From Nodosilinea sp. WJT8-NPBG4 (GTDB lineage: Bacteria; Cyanobacteriota; Cyanobacteriia; Phormidesmidales; Phormidesmidaceae): a DNA stretch of 64,000 nucleotides. Of the stretch, positions 1 through 8,824 are shown piece by piece. Numbering within the stretch: position 1 is the stretch's first letter; every line of letters begins with the position of its first letter. Position numbers and translations under genes: made by a program. The notes under the pieces are model-generated. The model was not told where the DNA came from. It did no database searches and saw only the letters and a program-made list of their open reading frames with translations. Location of the stretch: NCBI GenBank assembly GCA_019359285.1, contig JAHHHQ010000036.1:124001-188000 (forward strand). The letters are read 5' to 3'.

Positions 1-3000
1 ACGATGTATAACCTAAAAAGCCTCTAAGTACCTCTAAGGCTTGTTCTTTAATACCTTTAAGCATCCCTTCACCGCCTAGGATACCTTCAGATTTAAGTAA
101 TCTATTTACTCTACTAATTAACGTTTCAGCACTTTCACCCTCATTAGCCAGGTTCTTCATTACCCCAGCTTGAGCAGCATTAGCCCGATTATTTATATTG
201 CTTTCAGCGTTATCAAATTTATTAGAGTTCTTTTGAAAGCTAGCGTGTGCGTTATGTGCATCAATTTCAGCATCTTGCACAGATACATCTTTAGTTAAAT
301 TGCCAATGTAAGATTCAAATAGTTTTTTGATATCTTCCATTGCATAGGCAACATCGTCGTCTAATGCATCATTAACATTAGGTAATTCGTCTATTTTAAT
401 TGAATCAAAGAAAGCATCTACATCGTCAATAGTGCCATCAATTAAATCTTTTTTAGCTTTATCTAATAACGTTTCAATTGATTCTGTAGACAGGCTAATA
501 TTGCCAGATTCTTCACTCGCAGAAGAAACAAGTTTGGCTAATTGTTGCTCTGATTGTTTTATAGCTTTTGTAATCTGACCTTTACGGTTAGCTAGTTTAT
601 TACCTAAGTCAGAACCAAATTGAGCATCTTGGCCTAAGCTATCTGTTAACTCTTTAATCTCACCCTTAGCTTTATTACCTAATTCTTTAACATAAGCTAG
701 CAGGTTATTGGCTTTATCAACATCGCCATCCTTAACAGCAGAGTTGATAGCTTTATACGTTTCCCAAAATGACTTGGCAATGGTATCAGCTTTCTCTAAC
801 GATGCTGTTGGCCCCATACCAGCACTTATATTTAAGCCTTTACCCTGAGTAGCAGCCTTAACTTTGGCTACGCTACTACCAGCGCTAGCGGTACTGTAGG
901 GTACTGATTCACCTTTATCGTTAACTGCCATTTTCATGGTATTAGCAGCAACTTTAGGAATTGCTTCAACTAATACCGCTTCTTTTTCCTGATTAGTTAG
1001 TGATAGTGGCTTACCATTGGCCAAATCTTTGAATGTTTTTAATTCAACTAATACAGCTTTTTTAGCAGCCGCTAGGGTACTAACTAAAGCCTCTTGAATC
1101 GCTTTAATATCTTCAACGGGTAAATCTTCTACATTAGCTAGGGCATCAAGCGCTTTGATAAAGTCTGAATTAATAGAATCAAACTTACTAAGTACTTCCT
1201 GAGTAGCCGCCCCCATATCTACAGGAGAAGACGCTTTAATCTCAGTCATTAGCTTAAGCGCTTTTAACTGAGTAACTTTAAGGTCTTCTTGTAAGTTACC
1301 CCCACCTACACCCACAGACTCATCCAGACTGCGTAATGCTTGGGTTTTGGCTAGACGTTGTTGAATGGCTGGGGTTTGTCTATCTGCAAAGGTATAAGCA
1401 TCGGCTTCAATCTCGCGGCGATAGGCACTATCCCCACCTCTACCACCCTTAGTAGACTTTTCAATTAATGAACCTAGCCGCTTAGCCTCATCATTATTAG
1501 GCTTAAGTGCTTTAACTGCAATTTGTTCACCTTCTACTCTGCCAAAATCAGCCTGTACGGCATGGCGTAATTCGTGAACAAGGGTTTCTAGTTGCTTATT
1601 GGTTACTGTACCCTGATTAATCGCTTCCAATACTTCAGGGGCTACCTGAACGGTATTGTTGTCTCTTAAATACGCCGCATTAGTCCCTTTAGGTAAATCA
1701 GCCGCAACTAGTCTAGGGATGTCATCAGTATTGATGTTAACACCTGAAGCCGAACCTACTTCATCGACTACATCTTTGTAGAATCTAGAAATTTGTCTAG
1801 CTTGCTTTGATTTATTATTACTAGCTTTTGAAACTGTTTTATTAGATGCCACCATACTTTGAGGTACATCTAGCAAAGCATAGTTTTCAACGGCTGACGT
1901 ATAGCGTTGCAGTTTCCTTTCCTGAACCGCTAGTTCATCATCAGCTAGTTTAATATCTTGAATGGCACCCTTAAACGTATTAGCAACCATGTCTCTTACA
2001 CGGTCAATTGAAGACGTATAAGATTCAATATCACTACTGATAATAGCGGCCTGAGTTTTTAGTACCGTTAATTTATCAGTATCGCCTAGCTGAGCAGCCC
2101 TTGCAATTTCTTTATTTACAGTGGATAAATCTCTTACCTTTGATTCAAGTGCTTTTGATAAATCTTCTAAACCTAGCTTTGATTCAAATTCAAATATTTT
2201 ATCTTGTAGCGCAGCAGCTTTAGCTTTAATAACATTTTGCTGCTTTTCAATAGATGAGCCAAAGTCTTTAACAGCACCAATATTATCTTTTACAAAGCCG
2301 TATTCTTTAGCTACTTGCTGCTTTGCAATATTGGCATCTGAATTGCTTTTAGCGGATTGTTTACCCCTTACAGCAGCACCAGCACTAACAACATTAGTCT
2401 TACCTAAGACATCGCTGAAAAGCTTTTCAATCATTTGGGCATCTCTACCCAAAGAATCAAGTATCCCTGAAACGAGTTCTTTACCTAGTTCTTTACCAAC
2501 TAAGTCAAAGCTACCCAGCACAAAAGATAACTCTCTCTCAATGCCTGCTGACAACCCCTTAGACAGGTCTTTACTGGCTTCCCTACCTACACCCTCTAAT
2601 GCACCTCTACCGACTGCCTGAAAGGGAGAGGCTACAGCTTTAAGTACATTACCAATGGGGTTTGTTTTAGTAGACTTAGCAACTTCTTTGCCTAAGTTAA
2701 TAAAGTGCTTCTCAGATGCTTTTGCAACTGCATCGCCAAACTTACCAAAGTTAGATGCATCAAACGCTACCTTAGTGGCAGGTTGGCTATTAGGATCTCT
2801 CCTAACATTCCCGCCATTAGTAACCGTTTGATTAACATTAACTTTAATATTATGAGACTTAGAGCTTAACCCTTTTAACTTAGTTTCAAGTTTATCAACT
2901 TGAGTAGTATTTACTTTAACGGTTAAAGGGTTTGCATTAAAGTAACTTTGAACTTGCTTAAAGTGTTTTTGTTTTAAGTCAAGGTGTTTATTAAGTGAAG

Positions 3001-3169
3001 TTAGCTGACTTTCATCAACAATAGGTTTTAGATTTAAGTTAAGTTTAAGCGAATTTTCAATATCTTTTGCATAATTTACAGCATCCTTTTTGAATGCTTC
3101 TAAATCTTTTAATGCCTGAGCAGGGCTAAGCCCAATCTCTAAGAGTAATTCGCCTAAACTTTCAGACAT
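1..3169 (-). CDS. Tape measure protein with embedded HEXXH metallopeptidase motif (3' end outside window)
   Basis: The frame is open from ATG at 3169 to the window edge, at least 1056 residues. Tape measure proteins set tail length and are injected during infection. The call rests on position (directly after the frameshifted tail chaperone), length and an Ala/Lys/Ser/Asp-rich helical composition. Around residues 532-536 it carries HELRH in the context LVHELRHAVQADFG, and about 50 residues later REIEADAYTF, whose Glu at about 588 fits the third zinc ligand of gluzincins. A peptidase module inside a tape measure could cut peptides or process the protein itself; that is inference. Translation is probably coupled to the chaperone gene 7 nt upstream, since no strong ribosome binding site is visible. 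Confidence 0.85.
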   Translation of the reverse strand, partial: MSESLGELLLEIGLSPAQALKDLEAFKKDAVNYAKDIENSLKLNLNLKPIVDESQLTSLNKHLDLKQKHFKQVQSYFNANPLTVKVNTTQVDKLETKLKGLSSKSHNIKVNVNQTVTNGGNVRRDPNSQPATKVAFDASNFGKFGDAVAKASEKHFINLGKEVAKSTKTNPIGNVLKAVASPFQAVGRGALEGVGREASKDLSKGLSAGIERELSFVLGSFDLVGKELGKELVSGILDSLGRDAQMIEKLFSDVLGKTNVVSAGAAVRGKQSAKSNSDANIAKQQVAKEYGFVKDNIGAVKDFGSSIEKQQNVIKAKAAALQDKIFEFESKLGLEDLSKALESKVRDLSTVNKEIARAAQLGDTDKLTVLKTQAAIISSDIESYTSSIDRVRDMVANTFKGAIQDIKLADDELAVQERKLQRYTSAVENYALLDVPQSMVASNKTVSKASNNKSKQARQISRFYKDVVDEVGSASGVNINTDDIPRLVAADLPKGTNAAYLRDNNTVQVAPEVLEAINQGTVTNKQLETLVHELRHAVQADFGRVEGEQIAVKALKPNNDEAKRLGSLIEKSTKGGRGGDSAYRREIEADAYTFADRQTPAIQQRLAKTQALRSLDESVGVGGGNLQEDLKVTQLKALKLMTEIKASSPVDMGAATQEVLSKFDSINSDFIKALDALANVEDLPVEDIKAIQEALVSTLAAAKKAVLVELKTFKDLANGKPLSLTNQEKEAVLVEAIPKVAANTMKMAVNDKGESVPYSTASAGSSVAKVKAATQGKGLNISAGMGPTASLEKADTIAKSFWETYKAINSAVKDGDVDKANNLLAYVKELGNKAKGEIKELTDSLGQDAQFGSDLGNKLANRKGQITKAIKQSEQQLAKLVSSASEESGNISLSTESIETLLDKAKKDLIDGTIDDVDAFFDSIKIDELPNVNDALDDDVAYAMEDIKKLFESYIGNLTKDVSVQDAEIDAHNAHASFQKNSNKFDNAESNINNRANAAQAGVMKNLANEGESAETLISRVNRLLKSEGILGGEGMLKGIKEQALEVLRGFLGYTS

Positions 3170-3176
3170 ATTTTAA

Positions 3177-3617
3177 CTAAAGTAAAGATTTAATGTCATC
3201 TAATTCCAATATATTGGCTACTACAATATCAGGTAGTTTATCGGCTTTATACAGTTTAACTAATATCTTAGCTGTACGTTCTGATAGCGTTCTAACCTTA
3301 GATACTTCATCAGGAAATGGTAGTAAAGCTTGAGGCTGAATCGCATCACCTTTACCACCACCTAATGATTTAAGACTGTTTAATATTGCTGTTAAACCTG
3401 TAGAGGATGTACGCGACAAAACGTTAGCATCCATCCTCTTAAGTTTCTCAATATTCTCAACACATTGAAAGATTAACCACTCAGGCTGACTTCCAAAGTT
3501 TTCGGAGTTGAATCGGGTGTCTGAGATTCCGTAGTACTGGATTTTCCAGTAGAGTTCACCGTAGTCGAGACAGACTCGTTTTCTACTGTTTCGGAGTCCG
3601 TCAACAATGGATTGGAC
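3177..3617 (-). CDS. -1 frame extension of the tail chaperone (gpGT-like C-terminus)
   Basis: Read in the -1 frame from the slip site, the sequence is open for 146 residues to TAG at 3177 and continues as VQSIVDGLRNSRKRVCLDYG. The stretch before the first internal ATG (3434) looks genuinely coding, for example YYGISDTRFNSENFGSQPEW, and contains no stop. The fusion protein would be 280 + 146 = 426 residues, with a C-terminal T-domain that in lambda contacts the tail tube protein. The internal ATG at 3434 lacks a good ribosome binding site, so independent translation is less likely than frameshifting. Confidence 0.8.
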   Translation of the reverse strand, partial: VQSIVDGLRNSRKRVCLDYGELYWKIQYYGISDTRFNSENFGSQPEWLIFQCVENIEKLKRMDANVLSRTSSTGLTAILNSLKSLGGGKGDAIQPQALLPFPDEVSKVRTLSERTAKILVKLYKADKLPDIVVANILELDDIKSLL

Positions 3618-4456
3618 TTTCCCAAATCCATCTCTTCATCAAGTGCCCCTGCATCACCATCCGTTTTCATGCCGCGTTCTGACATGTAGAACTCATAGAT
3701 TTCTTGAGCAACATCAATAGGTGCGTTAGGTAGCTCTGATTTAGTTAGTTCTAAAGACCAACCATCATATCCCGCAATGACGACACCGTTAGAATCGAGA
3801 GCAAACCCAACAGTATTATGTTTAATACGGGTAGAGATTTCATCAGTTAGTTTAAGCGTAGTTGCATCACATTCAGCATTAGCCGATAGGGTCACTACAA
3901 CATCGCCAAACTGAGCTTTATCACCCTTAGCCATAGGGAATGCCAAAGGTTCAACGATAAGGGTATCAGCGCCCTCCCTAGCAGACTTAGACACGATAAC
4001 CGGGTATAGCGCCCTACGGGCAATCATGCCTGTAGCAACGCTTTCTACAAGAGCACGGTCTTTATTCTTTTTAGCCATTGCCTTAAGCAATGCTTTATAC
4101 CGTTCACGACCCATGTACTTAAACATGGCAAACTCTGACGATTCATCAGAAGCTACTACTTCAGCACCTTCATCAGTTTGAATCGTTTTAACTTTAATGC
4201 CAAAGAGTAGATTGTTAGCTTCTTTGTACTCTACTTTTTCCTTTTCCATGATGTCGCGTACAGTCTCTAGAATCAAAGTCTGAGATTCTAGTTGCTCATC
4301 TAGTTTCTTTTCGTCTTCATCGGTAAGTGCATCGTTTACCGTTGTATAGCCCAAAGACAACAGATACATAGTTGTCATACCTGGTACAGGAATCGCCTTA
4401 TACGCGATGTTGGTAGATGCCCGCTGTTTGAAGGGCTTAAAACCTTTGAACGCCAT
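3473..4456 (-). CDS. Tail assembly chaperone, 0-frame product (gpG-like)
   Basis: A 327-residue protein just upstream of the tape measure gene, in the position of lambda gene G. Residues 1-280 look folded; the last 47 residues in this frame are Ser/Thr-rich and low in complexity. Codons 279-280 lie in the heptamer GGGAAAG, where some ribosomes should slip to the -1 frame. The chaperone would bind the tape measure protein and recruit tail tube subunits during assembly. It starts at ATG 4456 with a GGGA-type ribosome binding site about 10 nt upstream. Family assignment is by position and the frameshift, not by recognised sequence motifs. Confidence 0.75.
   Translation of the reverse strand: MAFKGFKPFKQRASTNIAYKAIPVPGMTTMYLLSLGYTTVNDALTDEDEKKLDEQLESQTLILETVRDIMEKEKVEYKEANNLLFGIKVKTIQTDEGAEVVASDESSEFAMFKYMGRERYKALLKAMAKKNKDRALVESVATGMIARRALYPVIVSKSAREGADTLIVEPLAFPMAKGDKAQFGDVVVTLSANAECDATTLKLTDEISTRIKHNTVGFALDSNGVVIAGYDGWSLELTKSELPNAPIDVAQEIYEFYMSERGMKTDGDAGALDEEMDLGKSNPLLTDSETVENESVSTTVNSTGKSSTTESQTPDSTPKTLEVSLSG
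3617..3623 (-). other. Programmed -1 ribosomal frameshift site GGGAAAG
   Basis: On the minus strand the 0-frame reads TTG GGA AAG TCC, so the heptamer G GGA AAG has the X XXY YYZ arrangement. It is the same heptamer used by phage lambda for the G/GT frameshift. Slipping one base back joins the 0-frame ORF to the -1 ORF that ends just before the tape measure start. Confidence 0.85.
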
Positions 4457-4529
4457 GTTTAATTAATCCCGTATAGGTGAAATAATCTACTGTTTAATTA
4501 TAAACAATATTAAATGGTGGATATTTGAC

Positions 4530-4778
4530 CTAGAACACTGAGATAATCTCAAATTCTAGATCATCACGTTCACTCATGAAGACTGACCAAGTAGCAGAGT
4601 TTATTACTTCATCAGGCATCTGAACGTGATAAGTAGTATCACCCCATAGCAAGTTAAGTGTTGGAATGCCGCCCCTAAGGGCTGCTAGACCACAGTAAAG
4701 CTTTCCCTCTTTCTCAGTTACGTTAAATAAATTCCCTAGCATTCCTGTTTTATCAGAAAGCATATCGATGTGATTCAT
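4530..4778 (-). CDS. Small conserved-position tail-region protein, function unknown
   Basis: 82 residues between the tail tube gene and the tail chaperone. No signal peptide or membrane segment. The sequence mixes beta-prone stretches (TYHVQMPDEV, LEFEIISVF). Position suggests a minor tail component or assembly factor. It starts at ATG 4778 with AGG about 7 nt upstream. An endonuclease gene on the other strand now separates it from the tail tube gene. Confidence 0.6.
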   Translation of the reverse strand: MNHIDMLSDKTGMLGNLFNVTEKEGKLYCGLAALRGGIPTLNLLWGDTTYHVQMPDEVINSATWSVFMSERDDLEFEIISVF

Positions 4779-4847
4779 ATCACAGCCTGTTTGTTTAATC
4801 TTGTTTAATATTAGATGGTAGACAGGAATTAGATTTGAAGGTTTGAG

Positions 4848-6395
4848 ATGCCTAAAGGTAAAACAGATACAGCACTAGATGTAAAAAGTTTTGTAGAAGG
4901 TAGTGGCTATTCGCTACTATCTGAGTACGTTGATAATAAAACTAAAATTAAAGTTGAATGCTGTAAAGGGCATCAGCGTGATACATTCTTTCAAAGTTTC
5001 AAAAAGAGTAAGGGTTGTGCACCTTGCACTAAAGGAGCACCCTCCCAATCAGAAGTAAAAGAATCTTTTGCCAGTGAAGACTATCAGTTGATTGGTAGGT
5101 ATGAAGCCAGTAATAAACCTCTGTCTGTCATTTGCAATAAGGGACACGCAAGCAACACTATTACATGGGGTAATTGGAAAAAAGGACATAAATGTGCAGT
5201 CTGTAAAGGTTTGCGGATAACGCACGATGATGTAAAAAAAGCTTTTGAAAAGAGAAGTTATACACTATTGTCGGAGTACAAAGGAGCGCATAAAAAATTA
5301 GATTTTATATGCCCAAATGGTCATACCCATAAAATGGCTTGGACACATTTTCAACAAGGGAACGAATGTGCTAAATGTGTTGGGGGAATTAGGTTGACAC
5401 TAGGTGAGGTAAAAACAGGGTTTTTATCCCAAGGGTATACGCCATTATTTGAGTCGTACACAAACGCTCAAACTTATTTAGATTACAAATGTGATAAGGG
5501 ACACTATAATAAAATATTTTGGAATGCTTTTCAACAAGGACATAGATGCCCAGATTGTGCAGGGAATAAGCCCCTAACCACTGATTATGTGCTAGAAGAA
5601 TTTGCAAAAATCGGATACATATTACTATCCGAATATAAAAATAGCGATAAAAAGCTACGGTTTATTTGTGCAAATAACCATATGCACACAACCGATTGGT
5701 CTAATTGGCTCTACGGGGTAAGATGCGGCATTTGCGCTGGTAGACATAAAACGACTGAATATGTTTCTATAGATTTTGAAAAAAGAGGCTATATTCTGTT
5801 ATCTGAATATAAAAGAGAGTATCTACCTCTAAAAATGATATGCCCTAATAACCATCTACATTCAATTAGATGGGATTCTTGGGTACAAGGACATGGATGC
5901 GGCATTTGTGGTGGTAGGTATGTGGATACTCGGATAGCTAGAGAATCTTTTGAGGCAGAATCTTACAAGCTTGAATCCGAGTTTGAGCACTCTCAAAAAC
6001 CCTTAAACTTTACATGCCCTAAAGGCCACAAAAACTCAATAACATGGATGGTATGGAATAGAGGCGGTAGATGCCAATCTTGTGCTGAACATGGGTTTAA
6101 CCCAAACAAGCCAGGTATTTTATATTATTTAAGATTTGATATTTTACATGATTCGTACTATAAAATAGGCATAACCAATAGATCTATAAAAGAAAGATTT
6201 GCCGCTGAACCGCTAGGATTTACGGTATTAAAACAAAGTTACTACGAAAAAGGAAATGATGCAAGAGTGGAGGAAACAAAAATAAAGAGGTTATATAAAA
6301 AGTATAGATATAAAGGAAGCTCTGTACTTCGCAGTGGAAATACAGAGCTTTTTGTAAAAGATATTTTAGAATTAGATTATCCTAAAATTATCTAA
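4848..6395 (+). CDS. Homing-type endonuclease: seven treble-clef zinc modules plus GIY-YIG-like nuclease
   Basis: 515 residues. Residues about 10-420 are seven tandem modules of about 55 residues, each with the pattern CxxGH, then W, then G-x-x-C-x-x-C, like DUF723/DUF4379 treble-clef domains. The C-terminal about 90 residues form a divergent GIY-YIG fold (T5orf172/MUG113-like): LYYLRF for GIY, KIGITNRSIKERF with the catalytic-type Arg, a Glu in RVEETK, and a conserved Asn in SGNTELF. The zinc modules would recognise DNA and the C-terminus would cut it. It lies opposite in strand to the surrounding tail genes, as expected of an inserted mobile intron-less endonuclease. Paralogues lie at 11863 and, for the C-terminal domain only, 21880. 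Confidence 0.8.
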   Translation: MPKGKTDTALDVKSFVEGSGYSLLSEYVDNKTKIKVECCKGHQRDTFFQSFKKSKGCAPCTKGAPSQSEVKESFASEDYQLIGRYEASNKPLSVICNKGHASNTITWGNWKKGHKCAVCKGLRITHDDVKKAFEKRSYTLLSEYKGAHKKLDFICPNGHTHKMAWTHFQQGNECAKCVGGIRLTLGEVKTGFLSQGYTPLFESYTNAQTYLDYKCDKGHYNKIFWNAFQQGHRCPDCAGNKPLTTDYVLEEFAKIGYILLSEYKNSDKKLRFICANNHMHTTDWSNWLYGVRCGICAGRHKTTEYVSIDFEKRGYILLSEYKREYLPLKMICPNNHLHSIRWDSWVQGHGCGICGGRYVDTRIARESFEAESYKLESEFEHSQKPLNFTCPKGHKNSITWMVWNRGGRCQSCAEHGFNPNKPGILYYLRFDILHDSYYKIGITNRSIKERFAAEPLGFTVLKQSYYEKGNDARVEETKIKRLYKKYRYKGSSVLRSGNTELFVKDILELDYPKII

Positions 6396-6397
6396 TA

Positions 6398-7114
6398 CTA
6401 GGTAAAGGAATACGCAGGGATATACTCATAAGTGTCGCCTTGAACAGACAGTTCGAATGAGTACTTTTTAATCTCATTCATATTACCAGGTCGGTTTAGG
6501 TTGCCAATTTTAGCAACACCACGATCCTCTGAACCATCAGGATAAGAAAGTAGGAAAAATACCTCGGATCCGAAGAATTGAGTAGTCTGGCCCGCGCGAT
6601 AGACAATTTCTGTGAGCGCACGGTCACGAGGTCTTTCGATGCCACTCACACTGATCGTGCGGGCTGCTCTAATTTTCTCTACTTCCGTACCAGAACCCGA
6701 TTCAGCAGAGGTGCTATCTACATCAGTATCACTCTGAGCAAAGCTATGGTCAGTGATACCGAACAGGGGGAGCATACCGGGGATGAAAGAAGCTGTTAGG
6801 TTAGCAGCCAAGGGGAAGATAATAGGAGCTACCGCAACTTCTACAGGCGTGCCACTTACGATAGAAGCTTCTTCAGTAACAATAACCTGCACACGACGCT
6901 TATTAACGGTAAGGTCACTAAAGGTCAATGCTTGACCGGGTAGAAGCTCAATCGTGCCAGCGCTAGCATCAAGCTCTAGAGTAGTCGCACCGGCTAGGGC
7001 AGCAGTTTCTACAGTAAGCGTTACAGGGGTAACGGTACGGCTACCGGGGGGTAGTAGCTTGAGGTTAAGGAATACGTTCTTGAGCTGAATAGCTCCACTT
7101 GCAAAACTAGCCAT
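6398..7114 (-). CDS. Major tail tube protein
   Basis: About 238 residues from ATG 7114; a TTG at 7123 would add three residues but sits too close to the GGAG. Rich in beta-strand and small residues, with the C-terminal pattern KKYSFELSVQGDTYEYIPAYSFT common in phage tail tube proteins. It lies between the tail terminator and the tail chaperone, the canonical place for the tube subunit. Residues about 135-150 form an acidic Ser-rich loop (DTDVDSTSAESGSGTEVE). Confidence 0.75.
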   Translation of the reverse strand: MASFASGAIQLKNVFLNLKLLPPGSRTVTPVTLTVETAALAGATTLELDASAGTIELLPGQALTFSDLTVNKRRVQVIVTEEASIVSGTPVEVAVAPIIFPLAANLTASFIPGMLPLFGITDHSFAQSDTDVDSTSAESGSGTEVEKIRAARTISVSGIERPRDRALTEIVYRAGQTTQFFGSEVFFLLSYPDGSEDRGVAKIGNLNRPGNMNEIKKYSFELSVQGDTYEYIPAYSFT

Positions 7115-7130
7115 ATTAATCAATCTCCAG

Positions 7131-7535
7131 TTAATTTGTAATAAACACGGGTGAACAAATCCAGAAAACTATTTGTTCATAGGATTCATCTGTAGCGGGG
7201 GAATGAATCGCCCTATCGACTACAAATTCAAGTTTCAAACGTCTTGATGCGGTTGAAAGTTTTACGGATGATCTATCAAAGTTAATTAACGTTGTTAGAT
7301 AGTATTGGTCAGCGAATGCACCGCCTGAAACACGGGTATTCTTACCAATAGGTTCTCTTTGTATTGTAACCATTAAACCATTTGCAGATTTGCGCCTGGT
7401 ATCTTCAGGAGGTTCAACAGTTAAAGAAGGTTGACCATCGGAAAAAGTACCCAATAAATCACCAACCACAGCACGTACTCTATTAACAATGGCTGCTAAT
7501 TGATAATCGTTAGCTTCTACTACTTGATTACTCAA
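7131..7535 (-). CDS. Tail terminator protein (probable)
   Basis: 134 residues directly upstream of the tail tube gene, overlapping the next upstream gene by 8 nt. Size, alpha-beta composition and position fit the tail terminator (lambda gpU type) that caps the tube and joins the neck. No diagnostic motif; assignment is by synteny. Confidence 0.55.
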   Translation of the reverse strand: MSNQVVEANDYQLAAIVNRVRAVVGDLLGTFSDGQPSLTVEPPEDTRRKSANGLMVTIQREPIGKNTRVSGGAFADQYYLTTLINFDRSSVKLSTASRRLKLEFVVDRAIHSPATDESYEQIVFWICSPVFITN

Positions 7536-7914
7536 AAGTCACCTCCTGAGAATCATATAGCTCACCTGTATCGATACGATCACGTAAACCCGCTTTAACA
7601 AGTTCACCGTTTTTACGCTGTGTATCTCTAGGGTGATACCAACGAATAGCGGCTAAGTTTGATTGCATTTTTAGTGCAAGCTCTTCGACAAATAAAGCGA
7701 AAGCCCTTTTAACATCTCCATCGTAGTTATCTACGAACAAGGCAGGGCAATCTGTTTCTTTTATAGTGGTTAACACCCAAGGGGAAGCAGGTAAATCAGG
7801 ACGATTATCTTTATAAGTAGCGCCTTGATGAATTGCTAACGCATGACCAGCGGTGTATTTAATGTTGGCTTTTTGAGGGGTAAGGGTAATTTTATTCCAT
7901 TTAGCTTTAACCAT
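7528..7914 (-). CDS. Neck / tail completion protein (HK97 gp10-like, probable)
   Basis: 128 residues. The C-terminal segment GLRDRIDTGELYDSQEV resembles the R-x-D-T-G-x-L-x-x-S signature of HK97 gp10-type neck proteins. It overlaps both neighbours by one to eight nt, suggesting translational coupling within the head-tail joining operon. Confidence 0.6.
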   Translation of the reverse strand: MVKAKWNKITLTPQKANIKYTAGHALAIHQGATYKDNRPDLPASPWVLTTIKETDCPALFVDNYDGDVKRAFALFVEELALKMQSNLAAIRWYHPRDTQRKNGELVKAGLRDRIDTGELYDSQEVTFE

Positions 7915-8318
7915 TACCCACCCCCAACAGTTAAAAAATAACCGCTTATCTGTGTCCCTAATGCTTTTGAAACTGCTTTGAAACGTTGTGGTACTAATAC
8001 CTCAATTGAAAAATCACCAGTGTAAGTAACACCTGAAGCAGGGTCAACAAACTTAGCCTTTATTAATTGATTTAAGGGTAAGTCTGTTGGTTGCAACTTA
8101 GGCTCTACTAAATTACCAGTTACGTACATTCTAGAAACCGCAGGGCCATCATTAAATGTTTCTGATGGGTTAAGCGTTCCTTGATATACACTAGCGGTAA
8201 CTGTCTTTTCAACTGGATTAACAGGTCTTTGAATCCCTAAAGAATCGGTCTCATATTGCCCACTATCCGTAGAATAAGTGAGCCATAGATTAGTGAATTT
8301 CTTAAAGGGAGAACCCAT
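7914..8318 (-). CDS. Head-tail joining (head closure) protein, probable
   Basis: 134 residues, beta-rich, located between the HhH-containing neck gene and the gp10-like gene. Start and stop codons overlap those of its neighbours. Position and size fit a head-closure protein; no family motif was recognised. Confidence 0.5.
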   Translation of the reverse strand: MGSPFKKFTNLWLTYSTDSGQYETDSLGIQRPVNPVEKTVTASVYQGTLNPSETFNDGPAVSRMYVTGNLVEPKLQPTDLPLNQLIKAKFVDPASGVTYTGDFSIEVLVPQRFKAVSKALGTQISGYFLTVGGG

Positions 8319-8797
8319 TAATTAAATTTAGCCTCAATTTCAGATTCACTAAATTTAACGCCTTCATTTAGGCTTTTGAACTCATCAAGGGATGAAAAGC
8401 CAGAATCAGGCATCTTTTTTAGAATCAATTTAGCTGCTACATTGCCGATACCCTCTAGCGCTACCAGCTCAGGCTGTGAAGGCTTCCAGTTAGTAGATTT
8501 AAGTACTGGTGCAACATTGAGCTTAGGCTGTTGTACTGGCAGGGGTTGACCACTTAGAGGGTCATCTTTAAGGGATACCTGTAGACCATCTTTATCGGCG
8601 GTAGATGGCTCTACAAATAGTTCATCTAGGATGCCTAGTTCTAGAGCCATCTTTACTGAAGGATGGCGTTTAGCTACTACCCATTCACTATCATCAACGT
8701 TGATGTTTACACCGGGAAGTAATTGTAGAAAATTACGCTTACCCCCGGAATAATTTACGTCAAGGCTAGTGGGTCGATTATGCTTGATTGTTGCCAT
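8318..8797 (-). CDS. Head-tail connector protein with C-terminal helix-hairpin-helix
   Basis: 159 residues immediately downstream of the major capsid gene, where the adaptor protein usually lies. The C-terminal about 50 residues read LVALEGIGNVAAKLILKKM, a helix-hairpin-helix (GIGxxxA) of the sort that binds DNA backbone. A DNA-contacting hairpin on a connector would suit a protein lining the exit channel; that is inference. Confidence 0.55.
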   Translation of the reverse strand: MATIKHNRPTSLDVNYSGGKRNFLQLLPGVNINVDDSEWVVAKRHPSVKMALELGILDELFVEPSTADKDGLQVSLKDDPLSGQPLPVQQPKLNVAPVLKSTNWKPSQPELVALEGIGNVAAKLILKKMPDSGFSSLDEFKSLNEGVKFSESEIEAKFN

Positions 8798-8808
8798 GAT
8801 TAACCCTT

Positions 8809-8824
8809 ATCTAATATTAGATAC
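8809..8824. promoter_or_regulatory. Perfect 16-bp palindrome TATCTAATATTAGATA
   Basis: Longest perfect copy of the recurrent TCTAAYRTTAGA element. It straddles the stop codon of the major capsid gene and precedes the connector gene start by about a dozen bases on the minus strand. It could be an operator or an RNA processing/hairpin site. Confidence 0.55.

Noticed and set aside
2121..2621. 166-aa plus-strand ORF
   Set aside because: Antisense shadow of the tape measure gene, low-complexity Ser/Leu composition, no ribosome binding site.
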